A DNA stretch of 64,000 bases from Chloranthus sessilifolius. Taxonomy: Eukaryota; Streptophyta; Magnoliopsida; Chloranthales; Chloranthaceae. The notes beneath the pieces were generated by a model, which searched no databases, was not told the origin of the DNA, and saw only the letters and a list, made by a program, of their open reading frames with translations. The first letter of the stretch is position 1, and every line of letters begins with the position of its first letter. This document shows positions 23,190-35,310 of this stretch, piece after piece. Both the position numbers and the translations under genes were made by a program. The stretch is from contig CM037588.1 in NCBI GenBank assembly GCA_021018995.1, forward strand, positions 90,184,765 to 90,248,764, in the 5' to 3' direction.

Positions 23190-23537
23190 TGTTGGCGGAG
23201 ACCTGTCCCAGCAATAGGCAATCGGTGGAAGAGTTGCAAGGCACCGAATACTGTTGCCTCAATTTGGTTCGATAGCAGCAGGAATAGAAACAAGGAACAC
23301 CAATCACTAATAGTATTACAGTGTATAGTGCTCCAGCCGTTGCACATGCTTAATACACATCAACATCATACACTATTAATCAACCATGTTTGAAAAATCA
23401 ATAGATATATAAACAAACTAATTAATTATTTTTTTTTTTTTTTTTTTTTTAATTATAGTGCTTACTCGTAGATCCTCTATCGATGATCTCCGCAATCTGA
23501 CCGAACGTGATGCATGGGCACCAGAATGTCAAGCAAC
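23190..23537 (-). pseudogene. Captured exons of a PLAC8 / cadmium-resistance-type protein
   Basis: Exon a (23466-23537) encodes [20 protein letters not shown] and ends at a GTAAG donor. Exon b (from about 23348 leftwards) encodes AGALYTVILLVIGVPCFYS then YRTKLRQQYS. The Cys-rich CPC motif and the hydrophobic segment are those of plant PLAC8 proteins (PCR/CNR group, membrane proteins tied to cadmium export and organ size). The frame is lost after QQYS, and the N- and C-terminal parts are absent. Splice borders are kept, so it came from genomic DNA and not from a processed copy. Confidence 0.82.
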
Positions 23538-24094
23538 CTGTACATAGTTACCAAGTTTAGAGGACAAAAAATCTAAGTTACTGAGGGCTTGTTTGGACAG
23601 TGAAAATCTCGGATGGCATAAAAGTTTTATTTATATATATATATATAAGTATCAATGCTTAAGGTTTAAAATTTCAATATCAGCATTTGGTGGTGCTTTC
23701 AAACTCATACGTTGGCTAAAACATTTAGGGTAGCTCTATTCAATCAATTGCGCCTACTTTAATCATTTCTTGAGTAAGCATTAGAAAGTCAGTCACAGCA
23801 ATGATGTGGAGATTCGAAAGAAAAACATAGTACACTATATAATCAATCAATCACACCAGACACTCAGTCACACACACATAGGTTGGCATATGCTTTGGTT
23901 GATTTCTCCAACGAAGTGTTTGAATCAATGGCTGATAGTGGAAGTTCTCTTCAGTGGCATTAGGAATCACCACTCGGACCTCTCTTCCTAAGGATAGAAT
24001 TAACTATGTTACTAATTGATGCAAACCTAAGCCTACTCCAATCAAGATAGTAGAACAAGAAAAAAAAAATGCCGTGAAGAACTAGAGAAGAAAT

Positions 24095-24961
24095 TCACAA
24101 ATGACTCAAAGCTAGCATCCTAGCAATAAAGTATCTTAACTTCTTCCACGAAAATTGTTTAAAATTCTACTTTGAAGCTTCCATGGGTCTCAATCTGCTC
24201 TTACCACATGTATGACACTTATTTTTATCTGCATGATCTCTCTAATATAATATGCAATCATTGCGACAAGCATGAATAATCTCATGCTTTATACGCAAAG
24301 ACTTAACTAACTTCTTTGCATCGTAGGTGCTATCAGGTAAAGTATTTGACGTGAACAAAATTTCTTTTAGCATTTTTAACAACTTAGTGAAACTTTTATT
24401 AGACCACTGATGTCTAGCCTTCATACTCAATAACTCAACTGTAGTTGACAATTTCGTATGCTCACCTTTACATGACGAATATAGTGGTTCTAATGCATGT
24501 TTCATCAAATTACTGTACTCCATATCCTCAGGTAAATCATGTGGATCCTGATCGTCACCTTCATCCTGATCATCATCTTCATCCTAAGGTAAATCTTCAA
24601 GATGAACATGTCCAAATGTGTTGTTCAATATTTCTTCCATTCTTGGAAACATATCATTATTTTGGTTACTAGTTGAACAACTAGAAACCCCAACATTGAC
24701 ACGATTTGTAGAAGACGACTCCTCGTGATACGTACATGTCGTGTACGAACTATCCATGCCATCACAAATTAAATACTCCATAATGGTTTCAAGGTTATCC
24801 TTTTGAAAATTTCGACATTTAACACATGGACAACAACACCAATTAACATTCTCTATATTTTGTTTTGCAAACAAAATAAATGATGCAACGCCATCAAGAT
24901 ATTCAAAAGACAGACATTCTACTATTGTCATCCATTTTTTATTTGGGATTGCTGGAGGCAT
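24095..24961 (-). pseudogene. TNP2-type CACTA transposase fragment
   Basis: It starts at the ATG at 24961 with the transposase-associated domain (KKWMTIVECLSFEYLDGV, then CCCPCVKCRNF). An acidic linker follows, then the TNP2 N-terminal region with KLSTTVELLSMKARHQWS, KSFTKLLKMLKEIL and HEIIHACRNDCILY, and finally a CxxC segment KCHTCGKSRL near 24180-24215. There is an in-frame stop at about 24584-24586, a frameshift just after CILY, and further decay at KKLRYF. The catalytic core is missing, so it is a truncated fossil. Orientation agrees with the B-type end being the 5' side of the element. Confidence 0.85.
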
Positions 24962-27134
24962 CTTCTATAAAAATAAAAAAAAATAAAAACTCAAGTAGGA
25001 GAATTGAGGGAAAACACAAGTATCAACAATATTAGCTATTAAAAACTAAAAATAATGGTAGATACTAGAATGCACAAATTTAGATGAAGCATGTTAACCA
25101 TTCATGGGGTCATTATAAAGATTGAATACAACCTAAGATTATATCAAAATAGTATACACGTGAGTCAAAATAGTATACATGTGAGTAAAAAAAATAGCTC
25201 ACCTTCTAGATTCTACCAGAAGGGCACGTTGTTCAAGAGTTTTATCCGAACTTATGTCTAGATCATTTGCAGTATAGCTGTACACAAAAGATCGGGGATA
25301 ATATAAGTGAAGGGTGAGTCATAATTGTTAGGGCAGCTCACATTCACATGCCAATATCTTAGTCCACATAGATGGGTAAACCAAGATGGAAATATTTAGT
25401 AACATACTAACATCAAGTTGCCAATGGGTCTGCTAAAGATGCAGTAGGCCCGTCCTAAACTAAATTCTTTTGCATCATTTCAGGCAAGACAAGCTCATAT
25501 AGTGCGAGACGAGCTTATAATAATATTCCACTACACCATCAAGTATCATTATCTTATAAACTTGAAAAAAATATTGATGAGTTTATAAAGTTGATAATTG
25601 ATGTAAGATTATAAATTATAAGTACCAATTATATACCAATATCATAACCATGTCATATATATTGTGTATATATGTTGCACCATTATCATACCAAGGACCG
25701 TAGAATATAAGCCAAAACCTTCTTTCCCACATGGTACCAGTACCTTATACCAATTCTTGGCAACTATGAAGAGCACATGTGGGGGTCATAAAATGGACCA
25801 TTATTCCATTAAACAGCAGAACAAAATAGAGAGACAGATAATCACCCTCATCTGTTTTAAGTCATTCCTGGAAATCCCTCCATGACCTGAAAATGAAGCT
25901 GTGACCTGAAATAAATGGGGTGTAGGGGAGGGGTTGTAATTCTGACCAATATACCCTAGCTATTGATATAGTATACTTGGGACGATTATTGGATATGCAG
26001 ACCCTAATGCCTAATCTTTTATACATATCATATACTAGATACAGGAATTTTTTTTGCCCCACTAGGCTTGTCATTCATAATAGGGTTTTTGAACCATTAG
26101 CTTCTAGAATGCACATTGACCTGCCATAATTAATTTTCAATTTTCTTTTTTACATTGCTGCTTCATCATCTCAAATGTCAGTCCCAAGATCATTTGTAAA
26201 TCTTCCATACATGGCATCCTAAAAATATATAACTGCTAAAGGTACAAAACTAATACTTAGGCACATTAAGATTCTTAGTAAGTTATATTCAGATCAACTA
26301 TTTGTGTAGGCAACTAACTATTGTGTTTTACAAAGATTCCTAGTAAGTTATATGCAGATCGACTATTTATGTAGGTAACTAACTATTGTATTTTACAAAG
26401 ATAATACACGACCTAGACAGAAAGCATAAAGAAAGTTACAAATAGAAGTTAAGGAAATAATAAATTTGCATATGAAGCGCAAGTGAAGAATAAAATGGTT
26501 TCATACTAATAGTAACATAAGTGACCATCATTCTCTCTTACTTACAAGGGACCTTATTTTGTAACAGAGTGGCTATAAAAGAAAAGAAAAGAAAAAGTGT
26601 CTTCTATGCAAAACCACAAAACTGCAAGACATCCATCATTTTATAGATTATAATAAATGTGTAATTAAAGCTAGCGTATACTAATTGAGTCTCACATGAG
26701 AATGCATGGGAGATTGGTGCATAAGATTCCCGTCGAACCCACTACAAAAACAGAGAATCATCAAAATCCTGAATTGCACATTCAAAACTTTCTACAACAT
26801 TTTGTCTTAGATTGAAGTGGGAAAATTTGTGTAATTAAAGATAAAATCAGGCGTCCTTGTTCCGAAGGAACACAGCCCCACTAAAAGTAGTGAGGGAAAC
26901 TTACATAGAATCGCTCTTTTTGTGATGGTCCAAACTTTTTGGTGGTCTAGATTCAGATTGTAGTCAGTAGGTTTCAACAAGCCAGGTTCTGACCTGGCTT
27001 TAAACAAGTCGATTGTAATCAATCATGAATTTTTGGATGGTTTCATCATACTATTTACCCCTGTGTGATGAAAAGTCTAACTATAGTGGTCTAAGATCAT
27101 TTAAACACCATTTAGTGTTTAACTGTCAGTGAGG
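24962..27134. other. Outer CACTA interior, unassigned AT-rich DNA
   Basis: No gene recognised. A minus-strand exon-like stretch near 25205-25275 (NDLDISSDKTLEQRALLVE, then a GTGAGC donor) may be another captured exon. The tandem duplication at 26269-26398 is listed separately. Confidence 0.4.
26269..26398. repeat. Tandem duplication, 2 x about 65 bp
   Basis: Two adjacent copies start AGATTC(C/T)TAGTAAGTTA and end TTTTACAA, with a handful of differences. Confidence 0.8.
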
Positions 27135-27136
27135 AA

Positions 27137-27220
27137 CCATTATCCTTTTATTTAAGGAGCTGGTCCAAGGTAACCTTGTACCACTGTAGCAATATAAAAT
27201 ATTAATAAAAGGATAATGGT
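27137..27220. repeat. MITE-like inverted repeat
   Basis: Perfect 18-bp arms AACCATTATCCTTTTATT and its reverse complement (27203-27220) enclose about 48 bp. It could be a small MITE or a foldback; no clear target duplication. Confidence 0.6.
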
Positions 27221-27570
27221 TAAAAGGAGCTGATAAAACATTTACTATTATTAAATATTAATAATAATTTAAACCATTTTTTAAAAATAAGGGAAAAAAG
27301 GTTTAATAAGAAAATTGAAGGTGATCCAAAGAGGGTAATAGGAAGGGTGAATTAGAGGAGCCCCCATAGGGATTGCCATAAAAAAATAAGGAAACTATTC
27401 ATCTCCAGATTTAATACTTGATATTTCTAAAGATAATATACTAGAAAGTCAAAAAAATAGAGAAAAATATAACATATATACATTGTAAAAAAAGGGAGAA
27501 ATGCATACGTTCACTAGGATCTCTAGCAATGTGCTTCACGTGGATTGAGGAAGGCAGCTCCATGAATGGA

Positions 27571-27690
27571 CACTATGTCAAAATAGGAGAAAAACTACTC
27601 TAGCAATTTAAAATAAACTACTCCTTAAAATAGTGGTGTAATAATCCACTCCCTAAAATAGTGGTTTAAGAAATAATCTTCTTATCACAT
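27571..27690. repeat. B-type terminal region of inner CACTA
   Basis: CACTATGTCAAAATAGGAG followed by AATAGTGGT-type subterminal repeats and CACATGATATCATCACGTG. Its counterpart is the right end of the outer copy (59895-60017). Confidence 0.82.
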
Positions 27691-29436
27691 GATATCATCA
27701 CGTGCAATCCATCGGGCCGACCCCCCAACCCTCTCTTTTCTCTATTTTCTCTCTTAACCATTCCTTCATTTTCTCTCTGAAACCTAGCCTCTCTCTCATC
27801 TTCCTCTCTCTCAACCCTTCTTCCGGGAGCTTTTTTTGGTTAGAAATCAAGATTTAGAGCAGAAATCCGATACCGGGTCAAATATGGGGCTAAGCTACTC
27901 TTCCAGGTCGTAGATCTCTATCTGGTTCATCTTTTTTCTCCATAGATGTTGGGTTTTTTTACCTTTTTCTGCTTTCACGGGGTTTAGATCTTGGTTTTTC
28001 TCGTTAAAATGAGTGGATTTCATGCAAATGTCATATTTTCCCGCGCATTCTGATATAGATGTTCGGATCTGGGTATGATTTTGGTTTTTTTAGTGTTTTA
28101 GGGCTCTGGTTTTTGGAAAATCGAGTGGAGTCTGTTTATTTTTTTATTACATGATTCAAAGGACTGGATTTCCTCTTTTGCTTTTGTTTCGAAGGTCTGG
28201 ATTTCTGCTACGAAGTCAAAGACGATTCTGAGACCGATAAAGAAGCAGCTCCGTTAAAGGTTCATCATTTTTAGGTTTTTTTTGTTGGAATTTTGAATAA
28301 AAAATTAAGGCAATTATTTTTTAGGGATTTTTTTTGTAATAATATTTTTGTTGGAATTTCAAAATCTAATTGATGGAATCAGATCTCTTAAAAGGACGAC
28401 TCTCGCTCATTTCTCTCCATTAGACTTTTTTATTCGGGCGAGATCTTCAGCAAGGCGATTCTGTGTTCCGATTCTGCGATTTTTTAGGTTTACGATTCAC
28501 GTTTTATTTTGATTATGCAATTTTTTAGCTTCAGCAAGGCTGATATCTCTATCTTCTAGGTTGACGATTCGATTCTACGATTATTTAGCAAGGTGATCTC
28601 CAGAGTTCTTATTCAACCTAAGGTTAGATACTGAATTCTTTCTCAACTTTTTTGTAGTTCTGGTTCTAAGTTTGAAATATTTAGGATATTAGAGATTTTA
28701 TTTATTTTTTTGAATTATATTTTCTCTGTTGTGATAGTTGAATGTTATTTTATTAATCTCCAAATCATTATTTTGATTTAATTCAATTATCCATTACAAC
28801 ACAGCCTTACAACCTTGTACAGAGTTTTCCTAAGAAATTCCATTACAACACAACCTTTTATTTTGATCTAAATTAATTATCCATTACAACACAGCCTTTA
28901 AGGACCTATTATATTAAGCCTCAAGTTACTCTATAGGGATCCTCCAAGTCCCCACGCCTCTATCTCTTGGTTCCACTTTTCTAGGCAACAATCTCTCTTT
29001 CCAACAAACCATACTCTCTCTCTCTCTCTCTCCCACAATCCCAGCGCACTCTCTCTCTCTCTCTCCCACAATCTCAGTGCTCTCTCTCTCTCTCTCTCTC
29101 TCCCTGTTCTCCCACAATCCCAACGGTCTCTCTCCCCCTCCCTCTCTCTCTTAAGTTTTCACGTTCGCCGGTCTCTCAAAGCTCTTGTGGCTTTTGTGCA
29201 GAATTTACAAATATATGATTATTTTAAATTTTTTAATAAGAAATAAAAGCCTCAATCTTACTGACAAATTTAGCCAAAATTCACAATTTTTGCCAAAATG
29301 GGAGTTAATTGAAAATTTAGGCGAGATTTCGGTGATTTCGTCGAATTAACGAAATTTTGGTGATTTTTGTTATTTTTGTAGCCTGACGGGCAACTCACGC
29401 CCGCAACCCACGCCCATGTCGCACCCCGGAAGTTAC
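27691..29436. other. Inner CACTA 5' region, CT-rich leader-like
   Basis: After the B end comes a CT-rich stretch (about 27720-27830), then T-rich sequence resembling a plant 5' leader and intron. A possible small exon lies near 28196-28258. A CT microsatellite of four units with CCCACAATC spacers lies at about 29009-29145. No protein is identified. Confidence 0.45.
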
Positions 29437-29642
29437 TTGCAAAACTCAGTAGTAAGTCTCTCGTTCTAGTTCATAAGCTTTGCAGCCTCTTCCAATAGTG
29501 CCTTCAACTCCACTGCCGCAGCTGATGCCAAACCTTTAGCATAGGAGCTCTCCTCTACTAGCTTATGATTTTGGGATTCTAGTTATATTTTTGCTTTTGT
29601 CAGTTCGATAGCTTTTTGCTTCATTTCTTCGATCTCAGATGC
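29437..29642 (-). pseudogene. Captured exon of kinesin-7 (mitochondrial-kinesin-related group)
   Basis: The minus-strand exon is 206 nt with an AG acceptor and GTAACT donor. It encodes EEMKQKAIELTKAKI, then ESSYAKGLASAAAVELKAL, then a NERLTTEF segment. That stretch is characteristic of the coiled-coil tail of plant KIN-7 kinesins. Two in-frame stops are present. There is no motor domain. It is antisense to the expected transcription of the element. Confidence 0.82.
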
Positions 29643-31235
29643 CTAGTTTAGTGAAGAATATGGTCTTCAGGTAATTATTGGTTCGAAATGATAATAATAA
29701 TGGTCAAGCACTTCAAAAACTTGGAAATGCAATGTGGAACAAATTATTAAATACCATTATGTATCTGTAATTTTGCAAACTCTGTATTCAATTCATGGGG
29801 GAATGATAGTGTTTTCAATGGAACAATAGCTAAAATGTAGTGATTGGTTGTAATGATGTAATGAAACATGCCTAGGTTTGCTCTCATTAAGGATTGAAGA
29901 TGAAAACAAGTTTGACTCTTTGGGAAGTCTTATTGCTCAATGTTTAAGGCAACATCTGCCCATTGTATCTGAGACCAACAAAGGTCATGTATATGATGAT
30001 AGAACAAGTCTAGAAGGAATTTCTCCCAAGAAGCATCAATGCAGAAGATAATCTACGATTACCAGAGATATTTGATTTGCTCATGAAGTGATTTTTTTTA
30101 TAGTTACTTTCTCGTTTTGAGCACCGCAGTATCTACCAGTTTTCTCTCTACAAAGATAATCTTGCTAAGGCGCACTACACGAAGAGAATCAGGATGTTTT
30201 CCTAGAACTATAAAACCATTGAGATTTATTTGACACACCGAGGTAATCATTTTGCAGAGACTTAGGTTTGGACATTCGATACTATTATGTGAATATAGTT
30301 CATATATATTTGGGATCATATGTTTGTTCTTAATTTTTCCCTCTTTAGACTGATTAGATGGTTTTGTTCTCTGATCAGAATATTTTAACCTTTGGCTGTA
30401 TGTTTAGGTTTCTGTGTATAATGTCTGGCTTATACCAAGAATAAATATAGGACCATTACTCAGTTTCCATACTTATCTTGCGAGGTCTCGAATTTCTATC
30501 TTGTTACCCTTTCCTAGGTTTCTTTTTCCTATTTTCCCAACTTTTATATTTGTCTGATTTTTGGGATTTTAGACTATCCAAAGTGGATAGATTTTTCACC
30601 GACTTTGTGGTTTTTTGGTGATCATTTTGTTAAATTTTGATTTCTTTGTAATTGTTGTACTATATGACCAGTTTTAGAAGTTGAGTTCATGGGAGACCTC
30701 TGTGAATCCAGCTTAGTTGTTTTAATTTTGAATTGAAATTTAATTTTTTGTTTTCTTTTCTTGTATTGTGTGTGTGTTTTGATCTTGGTAATTTGATCAG
30801 TGTAGGCATTTCAACATTCCTTGTCTGAAGAAAAACATACTGACCAATACTGCAATAAACAAACAGGATATATGCAACTACTGGTTTAGGTTCTCTCTCA
30901 TGGATAATCAATTTAGGGGTATCATATGAATGCAATAGTGTGAGAAAGGTGACAACAAGGGCTAAAGATGTTGATGAGGTAATGATTTGGAAAACATGAG
31001 AATTTGTTTCTATTTCATAATCTATATGGGGAAACCGATAAGAAAATCTCTGCCGTTCTTGTCTTGGATTTCCATGACAAGGTACTGTAGTTGTTGTCAA
31101 GTAAAAATTTAGTGCCATGGTACATAGAGTTCCATTATTTGGTATTGGGCCACTATAATTTATGCATTCTTAGCCACTTAGTTTATTCATCTTCCTTGCA
31201 TTATGAAACTTTTCTTGTAGTCAAGTGTCAAGTTT
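29643..31235. other. Inner CACTA interior with unidentified exon-like stretches
   Basis: A plus-strand open stretch at about 29879-30050 (LLSLRIEDENKFDSLGSLIA, then QCLRQHLPIVSETNKGH) follows an AG acceptor and looks like an exon I cannot name. Another lies near 30110-30170, and one near 30905-30980 (VRKVTTRAKDVDE before GTAATG). The rest is AT-rich intron-like sequence up to the target duplication of element 2. Confidence 0.4.
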
Positions 31236-31814
31236 ATTCATGTAATATCCTGAAAAATTTCATAAACAGTGACTTCAGGATCCATGCCTGACTGGTCATA
31301 AGTTTGACCAAGTAGGAGTTCACTAGTTGACTCAAGAAAAGAGGAATGGATATGAAGTGAATATGAGGTAAGCGAGTGGAGTGTAGTGAAGATCTGGAGT
31401 CACATACACCTAGATAGGTGTATGTGCTTAACACCAAGACAAGAGGGAAATAAGGGTTTAATAACCCTATTTCTCTTTTGTTTGAACTATTGAAGAGAGA
31501 GTTAAGAGGAGAGAGAGAGAAGTAAAGAGGAGTTATTAAGGAGGGGGTGAATGCAAATCAAAGGGTAGATAAGAGCATTCATTGACGGATTCAAAGTGAT
31601 TAAGATCGTGAAGCATGTGATGGAACCCTAGCCATCAAACCCAACAAATCTATCCCTTGAAGGGATTCTTGAGGTAAGTTTTAAATTGAAGTTAATGCAT
31701 AGATGTAGGAGGATTAAATTCTGTCAAATATGCTTAGAAGGATAGATTAAAGGCATAGGAAAGAAAGGATAGAGATTTGGAAGAACAGCCCGAAAGGGGG
31801 CTGAATTTGGAAAA

Positions 31815-32282
31815 ATTGATTAATCAAAATGGGAGTTCGATTAATCGATTTTGGCCTAGAAGTTGAAAAGTCATGGAAGCCCGATTTCGATTAATCGAAA
31901 TGAATTTTGATTAATCGATTTGGATTTTCGATTAGTCGATTTGGAAATCGACTAATCGACTGAGAAGCTCCAGCCACTGGAGAAAAGAGACCTGGAGAAA
32001 TCGACTAATCGAGTTGGGAAATTGATTAATCGATTTTGGATTTCGATTAATCGATTTGGGATCGACTAATCGATTTCAGACTTCGACTACTCGATTTGAG
32101 AATCGATTTCATTATGTTAGAGACTTCGATTAATCGATTTTAAATCGATTAATCGAATTTGAATTTTGATTAATCGATTTTGAGAATCGATTAATCGATT
32201 TGGGTTTCGATTAATTGATTTTGGGAATCGATTAATCGAATTGTATTTTGATTAATCGATTTTGGGAATCGATTAATCGACT
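31815..32282. repeat. Palindrome array TCGATTAATCGA, element 2 5' LTR
   Basis: About twenty copies, mostly TCGATTAATCGA and less often TCGACTAATCGA, with TTTGGG- or TTTGAGA-like linkers. Confidence 0.92.
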
Positions 32283-33557
32283 TTGACAGTTTTGCTTAAC
32301 TTTATGATTTTTCTTTGAGATTCATGGAGGGTCTAGGACCTTCATTACATCTTTAGTGATGCATTGCGTGTGTTATGATGTACCATAGGTGGTACGTGTG
32401 AAAGCGAGCACAAGGAGCCGCATGGGACCTTGATGCTTGGACCATCAGAGAATTGAGGTAGGGAACACCTTGAACATGTATATTAATTTCAAGAGCATGT
32501 ATGTAGTGATATAAGTATCAAATTGAAGTTGTTTTAAATCGTGAAAAGCTTTGTGAAAATGGGTGTGTGTGTGACACCAAGAATGTGAGAAGGGCATCTG
32601 TGTGATGCAAGTGATTAAGAACCAGTAATCTAAAGAGATTGAGACATCCCCAGGGGATGAGTAAGTAATAAAGGCATCAGGTGTGATGCATATATGTATA
32701 CATCCCAGGGATGCATACATGTGATTGAATAATTACTATTGAGGCCTAACTGATATAAGATAGCACACTTACACGGTGAACAACTATATGTAAAGCACAT
32801 GTTATTTTTGTTATTTGAGGTTTGGAGGATACCCCACCGACGTGGCGGGATACTCACGACTGACGCGGCAGGATATCCGTGACCGATACGGCGGCGAATC
32901 CGTACACCAACACGGAGGTTTATCCGTGACCGTAAGTACATCCCAGGGATGTTGTGTGATATTTAACCCCGTCGCCTAGTGAGAAAGGGGCTTGGGTCGT
33001 ATTCCCAGGGAATATATTTTTACAACTGTCTAATTAAATGACGATGAAGGGTATCTCATCGGGGCTCGATGCTATATTGCTCGGGGATTACTTAAGTTGA
33101 AGATTTAAGTTTTGCTTTAGGCCTGTTCAGTGTCATTCATGATAAATCAACAGTAAAGTAAGACATGCTAATAACCGGTAAACTTGAATGTAAATTCATC
33201 AGATTTAAAATGTTTCTTTCAAAAGCATAGACACATCATGCTTAGAGTATCATGGAATATATGTGAGTTTTAACTTATATGTTCATTGTGTTTGTTCCCT
33301 ATTGAGCTAGGATGTAGCTCACCCTTTTGACTATACGTCGCAGGTCCATTGATAACAACTGCAGAGGCTTCGGGAGACGTAGATCCGGGTAATTCGGATT
33401 ACGTACCTAGAGACGAGTTGGAGCCTCCACCTGAGGACTTCTAGGTGACTCTGCTGTGTACTTTGATAGAGAGTCAGTTTTGTGAGCAGATTAGTGCGGC
33501 TTGGTATGTCAAGCCTTTATTTTTGAAACAATGTAATTAAATTGGATATTCTTTTGG

Positions 33558-33596
33558 CGAACCATCTAGGGTGATCGGTTTATCACCGATGGTTCG
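33558..33596 (+). other. Conserved LTR hairpin, element 2 5' copy
   Basis: Arms CGAACCATC and GATGGTTCG, inner GGTGAT and ATCACC; the inner pair differs from element 1 but still pairs. Confidence 0.8.
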
Positions 33597-33813
33597 GGTC
33601 GGTTCTCTGTTCATGCAGTGGCATGAGGGTAGAACTGTCTTTTGCATATGCCAATTGGGCTTATCAACGTTTTCCGCTTTAATGAGGTTAATTGCTTTAT
33701 TTATTTAATTGTTCTTGTTATACCAATATTCCGTGCTAAGTTTTTGGGGCACGGTCTGGAGGATCATGCTGATGGCACGAGTTTCGGGGTGCCGAAATTC
33801 GGGCTGTCACAGT

Positions 33814-33825
33814 TGGTATCAGAGC
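33814..33825 (+). other. Primer-binding site of element 2
   Basis: TGGTATCAGAGC, exact match to the plant initiator-methionine tRNA site, two bases after the LTR. Confidence 0.92.
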
Positions 33826-33911
33826 TTTTTCTTTTAGAAACTTTGACAATTATTTTGTCAGAGCATAGGGACTTCTGCTAATGAAAACTTTGTTTTCACG
33901 TGCAGACTGTG

Positions 33912-35310
33912 ATGTTACCTAGAGGAAGGGGCCGACCCAGGGGCGGCCATAGTAGAAGCTTGCGTAGTCGAGATGATTTTATCTCGGATACTAATAGAGT
34001 ACCCATAGGAGATGGAGGGGCTCCTGGCAGTGGTGGCAAAGGGAGCCAAGATCAGGGAGAGAATTAAGATCGAGATCGCCAGGATCAAGATCAAAGAGAA
34101 CAAGAGAGGGTTAGAGAACGAAATGAGGATAGAGAGGAGCGTCAGAGGATGATGCACACCATGGAGACCATGGCGGCTTCTATGGCTCAACAGGCAGCAT
34201 CTTTGGCAGCTCATACAGCACATGAGCAACATCAGCCACCGATACCTCTAGTAGCTCCGACACCGCCAGCATCATCTGCTTTTACTGAGTTTAGGAGGAT
34301 GAGACCTCCTAGCTTTTCTGGACAGGGAGAGCCCATAGTGGCAGGGCACTGGCTGAGGGAGATGGAGAAAGTTTTTAGTGTATTGACGTGCACGGAGGAC
34401 GAGAGCGTCCGTTGGGCAGCCTACATGCTAGACCGGGAGGCTGGGCCTTGGTGGAAGTCCGTTTCTAGGATTAGGGCTCAGGAAACCCCAGACATGCCCT
34501 GGACATGGGACGAGTTCGTCGAGGAATTCAACAAGCAGTATTTTCCAGAGGTGGTGAGGAACCAAATGGAAATCCAATTTCTACAGCTTACTCAGGGGAA
34601 GATGACGGTGAGAGACTATGGAGTGGAGTTTATGCGACTCGCTCGCTTTGCGCCAGACTATGTCATCACCGATATGATGAAAGCAAAGAGGTTTCAGTAA
34701 GGTTTGAAGCCGGACGTGAGGGGAGGAGTAGCACCGTTCCAATTGAGGACCTATGGTGAGGTCATGAGCAAAGCCTTGGTAGTAGAGGAAGAGAATAACA
34801 ATAAATATCGACAAAGAGAGCAACAAGGAAGATGGAACACTGATCAGAGTAGAACGGGGAACTATGAACCGGTGAACAAAAAGCCGAGATTCATACCAAA
34901 TAATCAGAAACCACCATTTCAAGGAGGCTATGGAAGACCGGTGCAGCGGAGCAACCAGCAGAGATTTCCATTGCTCGCGTCGGGGAGACCGATACACTAT
35001 GAGAGCCCTGCTATTACTACAGGCGCTACAGTCACACAGGGGGCTTCTCGAGCAGCTTCTTCCACACCTCGTGAGACTTGTGTCAAGTGTGGCAAGCCTC
35101 ATAAGACACCGGACTATAGGGTAGGCACTCGGGATTGCTTTCGATGTGGCAAGGTGGGCCACTTGATTAGGGAATGCCCTGAGATGAACAAAGGGAGGAC
35201 GGCCTCAGCACCTATTCCACGACCTATACAAGCAAGAAAGCCGATCGTCCAAGAAAGAGCCTACGCAGTCACAACTCAAGAGGCTCATAACACAAATGAC
35301 GTGATTCAAG
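33912..35310 (+). pseudogene. gag: Element 2 gag fossil
   Basis: It starts MLPRGRGRPRGG. A Gln/Arg-rich helix follows, then the gag domain with FRRMRPPSFSGQGEP, GPWWKSV and FNKQYFPEVVRNQMEIQF. A CCHC knuckle (CFRCGKVGHLIRECP) at about 35135-35180 comes last. It would bind RNA and form particles. Close to element 1 gag in sequence and layout. A few breaks. Confidence 0.87.

Larger units (their letters stand above)
31241..33811 (+). repeat. Element 2 5' LTR
   Basis: 2571 bp. Parts in order: hairpin CATACACCT/AGGTGTATG at about 31403-31424; small CAGCC...GGCTG hairpin near 31787; palindrome array 31815-32282; inverted repeats with CATCCCCAGGGGATG and CATCCCAGGGATG (32580-32720); four GC-rich 23-bp repeats (32836-32935); GAGCTAGGATGTAGCTC box near 33304; hairpin 33558-33596. 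Confidence 0.92.

Noticed and set aside
26807-27022. Small minus-strand protein with RNA-gene-like CCGAAGGAAC stretch
   Set aside because: No cloverleaf or known family; neither a tRNA nor a conserved protein could be supported.
28926-29123. Arg/Glu-rich small protein
   Set aside because: Translation of a CT/GA microsatellite; low complexity only.
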